Source: Paenibacillus sp. UNC451MF
GTDB taxonomy: Bacteria > Bacillota > Bacilli > Paenibacillales > NBRC-103111
DNA: 64,000 nucleotides
Assembly (NCBI RefSeq): GCF_000686845.1
Contig: NZ_JMLS01000001.1
Coordinates: forward strand, 310,001-374,000
Direction of reading: 5' to 3'
Below, piece by piece: positions 17,720-25,697 of this stretch (position 1 is its first letter; the number at the start of each line of letters is the position of its first letter). The translations under genes were made by a program, and so were the position numbers. The notes under the pieces were generated by a model. That model ran no database searches. It was not told where the DNA came from and saw only the letters and a list, made by a program, of their open reading frames with translations.

Positions 17720-18958
17720 TTATGGCTGCAGAGGCTTTTTTCTCATTCTTACAACATAACTGATATAAATGATCAAATAAAGAACGAACATGAAGCTGGA
17801 TACACGGTACATCATCGCATAATTCGTCGCTGCCGCGATAGGTCCCAGGATAAGAGCGCCGAGCCCGATCCCAAGATCAAATGCGGAGAAGAAGGTCGCA
17901 TTAGCTGCTCCGCGACGTTCAGGAGCGGCACGCTGGATAATCCACGCTTGGAGCGAAGGCTGAATCGCGCCAAAACCAACGCCGTAAAAGGCGGCTGCTG
18001 CCATCAGGCCGCCTGTGCCTGTCGTATAGGAGAGCAGGATCATTCCGACCAGACTGAACAACGCCCCGGGGAGAAGCACCCAAACATGTCCACGCGTATC
18101 GAAGATTTTGCCGGAAATAGGTCGTACAAGAAACAGCATAATGGCATTAACCGAGAAAAACCACCCTACGTTGGCTATCCCCTGCTCTTTACCGAACAAG
18201 GTGATGAAGCTGACAATCCCCCCATAGGTTAAGGAAAGGAGCAGTACAAGCAGGGAGGGGAACAAAGCTTGCTTATCCACCAGACGAGACAGCAGGCTTC
18301 CTTGAGGTGGTTTGCCTTTCCCGCTGCCTGAAGAAGTATCCTTCTTGCCTACCAGCATAGAGACCAGCAGCGACAAGAGGGTAAGGACAAACGATACCGT
18401 GAAAAGTACTGTAAAACTAAATGAATTAATGATGGCAATGCCGCTCATTGGTCCTAACGCCATGGCAAGCGTAGAAGCCAGACCGAAATATCCCATCCCT
18501 TCGCCTCTGCGGGACGCCGGAATAATATTCGACGCCATCGTACCATACGTTGTGGTTGAAATACCCCAGCCGATCCCGTGCACGACACGCAGCATATAAA
18601 TGACCCCCACACTAGCGGCGGCTATGTAGCTTCCTATAGCGATCAAAGTAATAATAGATCCTACGATTAAAATTAACCTTCCGGATAGCATGTCGAGGGC
18701 AGCTCCCGAAAAAGGTCTAATAATTAAAGCAGAGATCGTCAAAATAAAAATAACCATTCCTACAGCCGAATTGTCTCCTCCGAGCTGCGTTACATATGCC
18801 GGGATCGTCGGCAGCAGCATCTGAAATCCAAAAAACAGCAGCAGGTTGGCGAGAGCGAGCAAAATAAAGGTGCGGGTCCATAACGGTTCTTTACCCGGCT
18901 TTTGTTGATTGAGCGGTTGTTCTATCGTTTTTTCACGATCCGCCACGGTCTGACTCAT
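17720..18958 (-). CDS. MFS transporter (drug/metabolite efflux type)
   Basis: This 412-residue protein has twelve predicted membrane helices. MFS features include a loop 2-3 region RPFSGAALDMLSGR and motif-C-like GIGWGISTTTYGTMAS in helix 5. A charged loop follows helix 6 (GKKDTSSGSGKGKP). It reads leftward from ATG 18958 behind AAAGGAGGAAGGG. It is an inner-membrane, proton-linked exporter of unknown substrate. A promoter with two direct repeats just past its -10 box suggests repressor control. Confidence 0.88.
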   Translation of the reverse strand: MSQTVADREKTIEQPLNQQKPGKEPLWTRTFILLALANLLLFFGFQMLLPTIPAYVTQLGGDNSAVGMVIFILTISALIIRPFSGAALDMLSGRLILIVGSIITLIAIGSYIAAASVGVIYMLRVVHGIGWGISTTTYGTMASNIIPASRRGEGMGYFGLASTLAMALGPMSGIAIINSFSFTVLFTVSFVLTLLSLLVSMLVGKKDTSSGSGKGKPPQGSLLSRLVDKQALFPSLLVLLLSLTYGGIVSFITLFGKEQGIANVGWFFSVNAIMLFLVRPISGKIFDTRGHVWVLLPGALFSLVGMILLSYTTGTGGLMAAAAFYGVGFGAIQPSLQAWIIQRAAPERRGAANATFFSAFDLGIGLGALILGPIAAATNYAMMYRVSSFMFVLYLIIYISYVVRMRKKPLQP

Positions 18959-19007
18959 AAACCCTTCCTCCTTTAAGCTTCATCCATCATGTTGATTATT
19001 ACGATAC

Positions 19008-19036
19008 TTAATAAATAAAAATGTTTACTAAATAAA
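19008..19036 (-). promoter_or_regulatory. Direct repeats, candidate operator of the MFS gene
   Basis: TTAATAAATAAA (19008-19019) and TTACTAAATAAA (19025-19036) share 11 of 12 bases and are 17 bases apart. They cover the start of transcription expected from the adjacent leftward promoter, where a repressor would block it. The binding protein is unknown. Confidence 0.4.
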
Positions 19037-19063
19037 TTATACACGCCATTTCCCAAAAGTAAA
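19036..19063 (-). promoter_or_regulatory. Promoter of the MFS gene
   Basis: Read leftward, TTTACT (19063-19058), a 16-bp spacer and a perfect TATAAT (19041-19036). Confidence 0.6.
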
Positions 19064-19176
19064 TACATACTTTTCCGTTGCTCGGAAATGACTGGCGCCG
19101 CTGCAAGTATACGCGCTTACTTGCTCTGCAATGACAAGCGGTGCAGCACTATCCAGTCTAAAGTTCGATACTCGTA

Positions 19177-19206
19177 CTTACATAGCTTTAATAATTTGGT
19201 TATAAT
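19177..19206 (+). promoter_or_regulatory. Promoter of the ccdC-like gene
   Basis: CTTACA (19177-19182), an 18-bp spacer and TATAAT (19201-19206), 58 bases before ATG 19264. Confidence 0.55.
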
Positions 19207-19263
19207 AATAGTAGTAATGCTTATGCATAGTATGCTGACATATTGTATAGGATGGTGAAAGCC

Positions 19264-19749
19264 ATGCATTTCGTTAATCCGCAAATGACCGTAACGATTG
19301 GCGCAGCAATGGCGGCCTGTATGGCCATGATGGTTAGGATGCGGGCATCCAATAAAGCTGTTAACCCGAAGAAGCTGCTAATTCCACCCTTCGCGATGAG
19401 CACGGGTTTTCTTATGTTTGTAGCTCCAATGACTCGAATTCCACTCTCATGGGGGATTATTGCTTTCTTAGTCGGAGCAATCCTGTTTTCTTATCCGTTA
19501 ATTCGGTCCTCCCAAATGGAGGTGCGTAACGGAGAAGTCTATCTAAAACGCTCCAAAGTATTTATTTTTATTCTTGTGGGGCTCCTAGTTATTCGACTCG
19601 TGCTGCGTCAAATCATTGAGCAATATGTGACGCTGCCTCAGACAGGAGTGATCTTCTTTTTGCTGGCATTTGGAATGCTGCTGCCCTGGAGATTGGCGAT
19701 GTACGCACAATTTCGCAAGCTTCAGCCCACTCGGAATATACAAGAATAA
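19264..19749 (+). CDS. ccdC: CcdC-like membrane protein (DUF1453)
   Basis: This membrane protein of about 161 residues has four to five hydrophobic helices and matches the CcdC family by length and layout (helices separated by LIRSSQMEVRNGEVYLKRSK and ending in a basic tail). In Bacillus subtilis ccdC lies with the cytochrome c maturation gene ccdA, but its own role is unclear. The frame opens at TTG 19243, yet the AGGATGG before ATG 19264 supports the later start. A cytochrome c gene is encoded about 600 bp away on the other strand, which is a loose contextual link. Confidence 0.75.
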   Translation: MHFVNPQMTVTIGAAMAACMAMMVRMRASNKAVNPKKLLIPPFAMSTGFLMFVAPMTRIPLSWGIIAFLVGAILFSYPLIRSSQMEVRNGEVYLKRSKVFIFILVGLLVIRLVLRQIIEQYVTLPQTGVIFFLLAFGMLLPWRLAMYAQFRKLQPTRNIQE

Positions 19750-19880
19750 TTTTATTGAAAAAGCTTCTATTGCCGCTTGCGGGATGGAAGCTTTTTTGGT
19801 GTCCATAAACGGAGGAATGAGGACGGCAGTACCCGACATACAAATAGATTAACAAGTATGTGAACGAGGGGGCTTGTCCT

Positions 19881-20342
19881 ATGTCTTTTTTTGAAAAGAT
19901 GAAGCAGGGAGCATCCGATGCCGCCAAAAAAGCGCAGCAAACGGTGGAAACGACACGGCTTAGAACACAAATTTCCTCAAAGGAACGTGAAATTGAAAAA
20001 GCGTTTCTCCTCATAGGAGAATGTGTATTTCAAGCACATGGTTCCGGCAATTGGAAAAAGTCGGAGCGGGAGGTTGTAGCCTATTGTGAACATATCAATC
20101 AACTGCGGCAAGGCATCCAGGCCATCGAGCAAAAGATCAAGCTAGCCAAAAATGAAAAAGAGTGCCGCTGTGGAAAAGTAGTCGCCATAGACGTCAAATT
20201 TTGCCCGGTATGCGGATTTCAGTTTGAAGATTTACAGCGTGCCGAGGAGACGGATGAGGCCATTCAAGTCATGTGCCGTTCCTGCCGCAATTATAACGAA
20301 GTGGGAGCCAAGTTTTGTGCGCATTGTGGAACCGTTATTTAG
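19881..20342 (+). CDS. Zinc-ribbon protein with N-terminal coiled-coil
   Basis: This protein of about 153 residues starts at ATG 19881 behind GAGGGGGCT; the frame upstream to GTG 19860 is not needed. An amphipathic, Lys/Ala/Glu-rich first half (SFFEKMKQGASDAAKKAQQ) suggests a coiled coil. The second half carries paired cysteine knuckles: CRCG with CPVCG, then CRSC with CAHCG, enough for two zinc ribbons. Such proteins are common in Bacillota and are thought to bind proteins or nucleic acids. No specific function can be given. Confidence 0.8.
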   Translation: MSFFEKMKQGASDAAKKAQQTVETTRLRTQISSKEREIEKAFLLIGECVFQAHGSGNWKKSEREVVAYCEHINQLRQGIQAIEQKIKLAKNEKECRCGKVVAIDVKFCPVCGFQFEDLQRAEETDEAIQVMCRSCRNYNEVGAKFCAHCGTVI

Positions 20343-20350
20343 ACATGAAA

Positions 20351-20381
20351 GAAGAGAAGACTGTGCCTTCTCTTCTTTTTT
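20351..20381 (+). terminator. Terminator of the zinc-ribbon gene
   Basis: GAAGAGAAG (20351-20359) pairs with CTTCTCTTC (20367-20375) and is followed by TTTTTTG. It sits between convergent genes. Confidence 0.85.
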
Positions 20382-20387
20382 GTTCCT

Positions 20388-20786
20388 TTATTTTTTTGCT
20401 GCGAGCCAATCGGCTAAGCCTTGTATTTCCTCATCCTTTAATTGGGACTTGAATGCAGGCATCCCACCGCCACCTGCGCTGATTTTTGCTGCAATTTGGT
20501 CTTTGGAGAGCTTACCGCCCACCTTAGCCAGGTTAGGGCCGGTTTTACCTTCGAGATTCCCACCATGACAGGCGACACAGCTTTGCTTGTAAACCGCTTC
20601 GGCATTGACTGTACCCCCAGTCGTTCCGCCTGTTGTGCCTCCTGTTGTCCCGCCAGTCGTTCCACCACCTGTGGAAGGTGTTGTTGTAGGAGACGGAGAA
20701 GGTGTCGCTTGATTCTTCGTTCCGCATGCAGATAAGCTAAGGGTTAAGGCAGCTGCTAACAGGATGACTGTCCATTTGTGTTTCAT
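20388..20786 (-). CDS. Lipoprotein cytochrome c (c550/c551 type)
   Basis: This 132-residue protein starts at ATG 20786, overlapping the TatA stop by four bases (ATGA). A lipoprotein signal ends in LSAC (Cys21). A linker of Pro/Ser/Thr and four GGTT repeats spaces the haem domain from the membrane. The haem site is CVACH (Cys70, Cys73, His74), and the distal ligand is probably Met109 in GGGGMPAF. It is attached outside the membrane and probably accepts electrons from the flavoprotein encoded upstream in the same operon, passing them to a terminal oxidase. Confidence 0.93.
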   Translation of the reverse strand: MKHKWTVILLAAALTLSLSACGTKNQATPSPSPTTTPSTGGGTTGGTTGGTTGGTTGGTVNAEAVYKQSCVACHGGNLEGKTGPNLAKVGGKLSKDQIAAKISAGGGGMPAFKSQLKDEEIQGLADWLAAKK

Positions 20787-20986
20787 CTTAGTTCCTCCAT
20801 TATTTGCTTGGTATCGTCCTGTTTCTCAACGGTAACGTCTTCTACCATCCCTCTGGTAGAATTACGAAATTCCCGAAGAGTATCGCCGAATGCTCTCCCT
20901 AATTGGGGAAGCTTGGCGGGACCAAATACGATAAGGGCTATGATCAATATAATGACCAACCCTGATACCCCGATGTTGTTGAACAT
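20783..20986 (-). CDS. tatA: Twin-arginine translocase subunit TatA
   Basis: This 67-residue protein has one N-terminal membrane helix (GLVIILIIALIVFGP), then the FGPAKLPQLGRAFGDTLREF hinge and amphipathic helix that define TatA, and a short acidic/basic tail. TatA polymers form the pore for folded Tat substrates. It follows tatC after a hairpin and couples translationally to the cytochrome gene. A dedicated tatC-tatA pair sits with a twin-arginine substrate in this operon. Confidence 0.95.
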   Translation of the reverse strand: MFNNIGVSGLVIILIIALIVFGPAKLPQLGRAFGDTLREFRNSTRGMVEDVTVEKQDDTKQIMEELR

Positions 20987-21002
20987 GGTTATTCCTCCTT
21001 AG

Positions 21003-21023
21003 AGTTTTGCCTTTGGCAAAACT
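21003..21023 (-). repeat. Hairpin between tatC and tatA
   Basis: AGTTTTGCC (21003-21011) and GGCAAAACT (21015-21023) form a perfect nine-bp stem with a three-base loop. It lies just upstream of the tatA ribosome binding site. A further copy of AGTTTTGCC lies at about 21045. It could be an RNA-processing or partial-termination element that sets the TatC:TatA ratio. Confidence 0.6.
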
Positions 21024-21057
21024 AACTTCGAAAGCGGTACTAAGTTTTGCCTTCCCT

Positions 21058-21801
21058 TCAACTGTTGCTAGGCATAGGTGCAATTTTACGGCGGTAGTAC
21101 TGCCCCGAAACAATGACACTCAGCTCAAACAGAAGGATCAGCGGAATCGTGACCGACAAGTGGGAGACGAAATCCGGCGGAGATATGCATGAACCGGTAA
21201 TAGCTAGACCGAGGTAAGCATATTTCCTTGCTTTTTTCAGCCTTTCCGGCGTCAGAACTCCAATACGGGTCAAAAATAAGACGACTACAGGCATCTCAAA
21301 CGCGACGGCCAACGGGAAGATCACGTTGAACATAAAGGAGAAATACCTGTCTATCCCGTATGTTTCCACAGCGCCAATACTTTGATTCATATTTTTCATA
21401 AATCGCACCATCATCGGAAATACCACGGAGTAGCTGAAGGCAACTCCGGATAAGAAAAGGAAGAACGCTGCCGGGATATAAGCAAATGTTTCCTTTGCCT
21501 CCGCATCGGTTAAGCCGGGCCTGACAAACGCCCATATGTGATACAGCAAAATGGGCAGAGTCAGAAATACGGCAAACACAAATGCGCATTTCATATAAAT
21601 GAACAGCCCGTCTGTAAATGAAAACACGTTCCATTCGATATGTACGGCAGCAGGTTGGGAACGGATGTACTTCAATATACCGGGGGACAAGTAGAATCCC
21701 CCGCCTAATGTAAGTACGAACCATGCAATGACGATAATCAACCGTTTTCTGATTTCAGCCAGGTGCGCGATAAGCTCCTCGTTGGCTTCCAATGCTTTCA
21801 C
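21058..21801 (-). CDS. tatC: Twin-arginine translocase subunit TatC
   Basis: This 247-residue protein has six membrane helices. TatC features include the N-terminal HLAEIRKRL, FVRPGLTDAEAKETFAYIP in the first long loop, FEMPVVVLFLTRIGV before helix 5 and ITGSCISPPD towards the end. TatC recognises the twin-arginine signal. The start is GTG 21801 or TTG 21792, with GGGGTGA upstream favouring the latter. Only four bases separate GTG 21801 from the flavoprotein gene, so it is in the same operon as its probable client. Confidence 0.95.
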   Translation of the reverse strand: MKALEANEELIAHLAEIRKRLIIVIAWFVLTLGGGFYLSPGILKYIRSQPAAVHIEWNVFSFTDGLFIYMKCAFVFAVFLTLPILLYHIWAFVRPGLTDAEAKETFAYIPAAFFLFLSGVAFSYSVVFPMMVRFMKNMNQSIGAVETYGIDRYFSFMFNVIFPLAVAFEMPVVVLFLTRIGVLTPERLKKARKYAYLGLAITGSCISPPDFVSHLSVTIPLILLFELSVIVSGQYYRRKIAPMPSNS

Positions 21802-21805
21802 CCCG

Positions 21806-23527
21806 CTATACTAAAGACCCCGGTGTTTTTAAATATTTTACAATCCCCTCAGAAGCACGATAGGCTAGAGCGCCTACCACTGCAGTAGGGTTGTAGCCGC
21901 TATTGTGAGGAAATGCGGAAGCTCCTACGACAAACACATTTTCCACATCCCACATTTGCAGGTAGTTGTTAACTGCTGAAGTCGTTGGATCGGCTCCCAT
22001 AATCACTCCGCCGGTATTATGGGTGGATTGATAAGGGACGATGTTGTAATTTTTGAGCTCCGCATTGGTCTGCTGGGTGGTCGGCTTCATTTCCTTCATG
22101 ATGGCCTCGGCTTTACTTGCAATGAACTTGACCATCTCGCGATCCTGATCTTCAAAGTCGTAGGTAACACGAATTAATGGGTTTCCGTAAACGTCTTTGT
22201 ATGTAGGATCAAGATCTAGATAATGGTGTCTCCACGGCATATTCGACCCTTGACCGCTAACGGAGAGTACACGGTTCGTATATTTAATGGAAGCCGCCTT
22301 GTACTCCTTGCCCCACGCCGGAGTTCCTTTTGGCGTTGAGTTGTTGGCTATGGGACGAAGGCCCGCCTGAGCGATACGGATACCGGCTCCATGGATGAAA
22401 TTCAAATTGGAGTGGTCGAAATTATCTCCGTTGAAGTCATCAACCTCCGTGCCGAGAGCTCCTGCTCCTGCATACAGGTTAAACTCCTGATCATCATAAA
22501 ATCCGATGGAGTTAGCCCCATTGACCTGATACGCGTAATTACTACCGATAACGCCAGTTCCTGATTTGGGATCGTACGGCTTACCGAGTTTGGAGTTCAG
22601 CAGCAAACGGACATTGTTAAATACAAAGCTAGTCAAAATAACCACATCGGCCGGTTGTTCAAACTCTTCGCCTGTTATCGTGTTAGTATAGGCAACCCCT
22701 GTAGCTTTCTTCCCGTCATTCAACACTCTGGTCACGTTAGATTCGGTTCTTAGCTCAAAATTTCCGGTCTTCTGCGCTACCGGTATAACGGTGACGACCG
22801 GATCCGCTTTAGCTCCATACTCGCAGCCGAAGCGCTCACAAAATGCGCAATATTGACAAGCAGCCCGCTCAATACCGTCCGGATTGGTATATTGGGTGGA
22901 CAGGTTGGCGGATGGATAGGTGTAAGGATGGAATCCAAGCTTTTTGGATGCATCTTCAAACATTTGCATAATCGGCGTTTTCTTCATTGCAGGCGTTGGG
23001 AAAGGATTGGAACGCTTGCCGACCATCGGGTTCTGCTCAGGTTCTCCTGATATGCCCGCCATTTTTTCAAACTTATCGAAATAGGGTTCTAATTCGTCAT
23101 AGGTGATACCCCAATCTTGAATCGTCATTCCATCAGGGATTTTTTTAGCGCCATAGCGCTCAATCGTTTTGGATTTAATCTCAAAGTCGTACGGCAGGAA
23201 CCGGAAATATTGACCGTTCCAGTGCACGCCGGCACCACCCAAGCCTTCTCCCAGGATAAACGACCCGTAGGAGCGCATCGGAATCGCGGTTCCCTTCTCA
23301 TTGTTGCGGAACGTGACGGTTTCTTTGGATAAGTCCTGTGCCAATCCATACTGTTGGGCGTAACGAAGCTCATCATGAACCATGTAGTAATCTTCGGTTT
23401 TTCTGCCTTTGCCGCGCTCGAGGCCAACTACCTTGACCCCTGCTTTAGCGAGCTCACAGGCGATAACACCGCCCGTCCAGCCCATGCCAACGACGACAGC
23501 AGACACTTTTGGTAACGTTGTAGCCAT
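21806..23527 (-). CDS. GMC-family flavoprotein, gluconate-dehydrogenase large-subunit type
   Basis: This 573-residue protein has an N-terminal FAD-binding motif VVGMGWTGGVIACELAKAG, a GLGGAGVHWNG segment (FAD pocket) and a C-terminal HNTGGVIMGADP...PHNSGYNPT region with the active-site His/Asn pair. A cysteine cluster, CQYCAFCERFGC, near residue 225 resembles the iron-sulfur site of FAD sugar dehydrogenases. The family oxidises sugars or polyols in the periplasm-equivalent space. It has no signal of its own and is presumably carried out with the Tat-signal small subunit encoded 18 bp upstream. The substrate is unknown. Confidence 0.9.
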   Translation of the reverse strand: MATTLPKVSAVVVGMGWTGGVIACELAKAGVKVVGLERGKGRKTEDYYMVHDELRYAQQYGLAQDLSKETVTFRNNEKGTAIPMRSYGSFILGEGLGGAGVHWNGQYFRFLPYDFEIKSKTIERYGAKKIPDGMTIQDWGITYDELEPYFDKFEKMAGISGEPEQNPMVGKRSNPFPTPAMKKTPIMQMFEDASKKLGFHPYTYPSANLSTQYTNPDGIERAACQYCAFCERFGCEYGAKADPVVTVIPVAQKTGNFELRTESNVTRVLNDGKKATGVAYTNTITGEEFEQPADVVILTSFVFNNVRLLLNSKLGKPYDPKSGTGVIGSNYAYQVNGANSIGFYDDQEFNLYAGAGALGTEVDDFNGDNFDHSNLNFIHGAGIRIAQAGLRPIANNSTPKGTPAWGKEYKAASIKYTNRVLSVSGQGSNMPWRHHYLDLDPTYKDVYGNPLIRVTYDFEDQDREMVKFIASKAEAIMKEMKPTTQQTNAELKNYNIVPYQSTHNTGGVIMGADPTTSAVNNYLQMWDVENVFVVGASAFPHNSGYNPTAVVGALAYRASEGIVKYLKTPGSLV

Positions 23528-23545
23528 GCTGTTCCAGACTCCCTT

Positions 23546-24307
23546 CTAATGGCTCAAATGGTCACGCAGACTTTGCGGATCCATTTTCACAAATTCTTTT
23601 TTGTCGATAATGTCCAGATAACTCATTTGGTTGCCCGGGTAATTTTTCATTTTCCAGCCGAGCATATTTTTATTGCCTCCGTACAACGGATCGGAATAGA
23701 CGCCCTCCATGGTGAAGTTCGTTAACAATTTAAAAAATACGGGGCCTGTGGAGCCATATAGTTTAATGTCATTACCTGCTTCCAGCGCTTTGAGTACCTC
23801 GTCCTGTTCGGCTTCGCCCAAGTCCAAAAACGATTTCTGATATTTGGTCTGGCTTAAGTTCTGAATGGCTTGCAGACCCATCGTAAACAATTCATGCCGT
23901 CTTACGTTTGGGAAATTACCTTGTGTCGCTTCTCCAGCCAGAAAAGGTCCCATCATATATTCCCTGGCGTTAATCCCCCATTGTCCGGCTAATTGGTGGT
24001 CAATAAAATAAGCTACGCCCAATTCCTTAGCTCCAGGGCCCAAGTCATCTTTAGGATAGATCCGCTCGGTTGCTGCTTCCGTCAGACGGAACTGCTCCTG
24101 GGAAAAGAACATCAAAGCTTGATTATAGTCTGCGCCGGGTTGAGCGGCTTCCGGCTGCTTGGCCGGCTCGGTTGTTTTGGGAGTAAGGCCGCGCCCTATG
24201 ACACCTCCAACGACGCCACCTACAACAACACCACCGATTGCGGCACCAGAATATTTCAGAAACTTACGCCTTGAGTCACTTTGCGGTTGATTCGTATTAT
24301 CCGGCAA
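23546..24307 (-). CDS. Tat-exported gluconate 2-dehydrogenase subunit 3-like protein
   Basis: The protein has about 253 residues from TTG 24307, which lies nine bases behind AGGAGG (24317-24322); GTG 24316 abuts that site and is less likely. A twin-arginine signal SRRKFLKYSGAAIGG is followed by a hydrophobic Gly/Val stretch and a Pro/Ala linker. The mature part matches the gluconate 2-dehydrogenase subunit 3 family (LTEAATERIYPKDD near residue 75). It is the export chaperone-like partner of the GMC flavoprotein. It is the first gene of the operon that continues with GMC, tatC, tatA and cytochrome c. Confidence 0.9.
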   Translation of the reverse strand: MPDNTNQPQSDSRRKFLKYSGAAIGGVVVGGVVGGVIGRGLTPKTTEPAKQPEAAQPGADYNQALMFFSQEQFRLTEAATERIYPKDDLGPGAKELGVAYFIDHQLAGQWGINAREYMMGPFLAGEATQGNFPNVRRHELFTMGLQAIQNLSQTKYQKSFLDLGEAEQDEVLKALEAGNDIKLYGSTGPVFFKLLTNFTMEGVYSDPLYGGNKNMLGWKMKNYPGNQMSYLDIIDKKEFVKMDPQSLRDHLSH

Positions 24308-24465
24308 AGTAAGCACCCTCCTTTAGTCATAAATGTTTGGATATGGGTAAATTACCTGTAATGCCGTTAGTTTCCCTGTATTTTTCCTTTTTATGCGAAT
24401 AAACCAAAAATTTATACAGCATGAGAAAACCTCTATCGAAACTTTCCTATGTGGTAAAAAAGCAA

Positions 24466-24495
24466 TTGCCATTGTGCAAACCCGCATGGTAATAT
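24466..24495 (+). promoter_or_regulatory. Promoter of the riboswitch-ABC exporter operon
   Basis: TTGCCA (24466-24471), an 18-bp spacer and TAATAT (24490-24495) lie about 20 bases before the ykkC-class RNA. Confidence 0.6.
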
Positions 24496-24512
24496 ATAAC
24501 AATTAAGTGGGA

Positions 24513-24616
24513 GGGCTTCTAGGGATCCGACGGCAAACTGCCGGTTCGAACCAAGCGAAGCCAAGCGCGCAAATAGCTGCGTTACACCGTAGGGATAAAA
24601 GACCTCGAGCAAGTTC
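24513..24616 (+). ncRNA. ykkC-class riboswitch aptamer (guanidine-I or a nucleotide-sensing variant)
   Basis: The leader contains the ykkC hallmarks in order: CTAGGGATCCG (24519-24529), a P2 hairpin ACGGC/GCCG, GGTTCGAACC, AAGCGAA, a P3 hairpin AGCGC/GCGTT (about 24564-24583), then ACACCGTAGGGATAAAAG (24584-24601). A closing stem can form from GGGCTT (24514-24519) and AAGTTC (24611-24616), with G-T pairs. This class binds guanidine (subtype 1) or ppGpp, PRPP or nucleoside diphosphates (subtype 2). I cannot settle the subtype by eye. Its 3' part overlaps the left arm of the terminator below, so ligand binding should switch expression on. Confidence 0.8.
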
Positions 24617-24653
24617 CGCCTGTCCAGGCGAAACCGTGCGGGGTCTTTTCTGC
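24597..24653 (+). terminator. Riboswitch-controlled intrinsic terminator
   Basis: AAAAGACC (24597-24604) pairs with GGTCTTTT (24642-24649). The loop contains a second small hairpin, CGCCTG/CAGGCG. The left arm is part of the conserved aptamer core, so folding of the aptamer and of the terminator exclude each other. Confidence 0.8.
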
Positions 24654-24680
24654 TTTAGCGGAAGAAAGGAGTATTTGAGG

Positions 24681-25697
24681 ATGAAAGCAATTCAAGTGGA
24701 CGGACTATCGAAGTCTTTTGCCATAAAGCAAAAGGAAAAAGGGCTTGGAGGCAGCATTCGATCGCTATTCAAGCCGAGATTTATCGAAAAAGCGGCGGTT
24801 CACGACATTGATTTGACAGTTGAGACAGGAGAGACGTTGGCTTTCCTAGGCCCTAATGGAGCCGGTAAGTCGACAACGATCAAGATGCTGACAGGTATTC
24901 TTCATCCGTCAGGAGGCTCAGCTGAGGTGCTAGGTCTGTGTCCCTGGAGAGAAAGAAGCCGACTGGCTTACCATATCGGCTCTGTCTTCGGCCAGAAGTC
25001 GCAGCTATGGTATCATCTCCCGCCGATGGATTCCTTCGAACTGATGAGCCGGATCTATGAATTGAAGAGAGAGGACTACAAGAGCCGAAGAGACGATCTG
25101 GTTCGTCGGTTTGAGCTGGAGCCCTATTTACATACTCCGGTACGCAAGCTGTCTCTCGGGGAACGTATGCGCTGCGAAATCGCTGCGGCGATGCTGCATC
25201 GGCCTAAGATTGTATTTCTAGATGAGCCGACGATTGGACTGGATGTCATTGTGAAGCAGAAAATTAGAGAGCTCATTTTGGAGATGAATCGTGAGGAAGG
25301 AACGACCATTTTCTTAACTTCACATGATGCAGGGGATATCGAGCAGTTGTGTAAACGAGCCATTGTTATTAATCACGGACAGGTCATATTGGATGATAAT
25401 GTGGATCGAATGAAGAGGGAGCTACTAACGGAGAAAACGATTCACTTGAAGCTGCAGGAGGCAGGAGCACCTTTCGACTTTCCTGGCGTTGAACTGCTTA
25501 GTCAAGAGACAATGGAAATGAAGCTATCCATTGACACAACGGCGGCAAGCATGGAGCAGGTGCTTTCACACATCGTTGCTCAATACCGTGTAGTCGATGT
25601 GACCATTGAAGATCCGCCGATGGAACAAATCATTACTCATATTTACGCACGTGAGGGCAGATATGGAAGTAATGAGGAGCGGGGGGAGGCTGGATGA
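24681..25697 (+). CDS. ABC-2-type exporter, ATP-binding subunit
   Basis: This protein of about 338 residues starts at ATG 24681, behind AAGAAAGGAG, and not at the longer open frame that runs through the riboswitch. It has Walker A (GPNGAGKST), a signature LSLGERMRCE, Walker B (IVFLDEPTIGLD) and an H-loop SHD, with a C-terminal extension like EcsA/YhcG-type exporter ATPases. It drives the two membrane subunits encoded next. The first permease starts within its last codons (ATGA overlap). The substrate is unknown; the ykkC leader suggests guanidine or a nucleotide-related compound. Confidence 0.92.
   Translation: MKAIQVDGLSKSFAIKQKEKGLGGSIRSLFKPRFIEKAAVHDIDLTVETGETLAFLGPNGAGKSTTIKMLTGILHPSGGSAEVLGLCPWRERSRLAYHIGSVFGQKSQLWYHLPPMDSFELMSRIYELKREDYKSRRDDLVRRFELEPYLHTPVRKLSLGERMRCEIAAAMLHRPKIVFLDEPTIGLDVIVKQKIRELILEMNREEGTTIFLTSHDAGDIEQLCKRAIVINHGQVILDDNVDRMKRELLTEKTIHLKLQEAGAPFDFPGVELLSQETMEMKLSIDTTAASMEQVLSHIVAQYRVVDVTIEDPPMEQIITHIYAREGRYGSNEERGEAG

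Larger units (their letters stand above)
18959..19263. other. Intergenic region between divergent MFS and ccdC genes
   Basis: This 305-bp stretch holds a leftward promoter with direct repeats and a rightward promoter, listed separately. No reading frame, RNA gene or repeat beyond these was recognised. Confidence 0.7.

Noticed and set aside
17693-18232. 179-codon plus-strand frame opposite the MFS gene
   Set aside because: It lies wholly antisense to an MFS protein with clear helices and motifs, has no ribosome site and gives a low-plausibility product.
20590-20680. GGTT repeats as a satellite or CRISPR-like array
   Set aside because: They are an in-frame linker of the cytochrome c lipoprotein, not an independent repeat array.
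24507-24680. N-terminal extension of the exporter ATPase from the longest open frame
   Set aside because: This part encodes the riboswitch and terminator, and a good ribosome site precedes ATG 24681.
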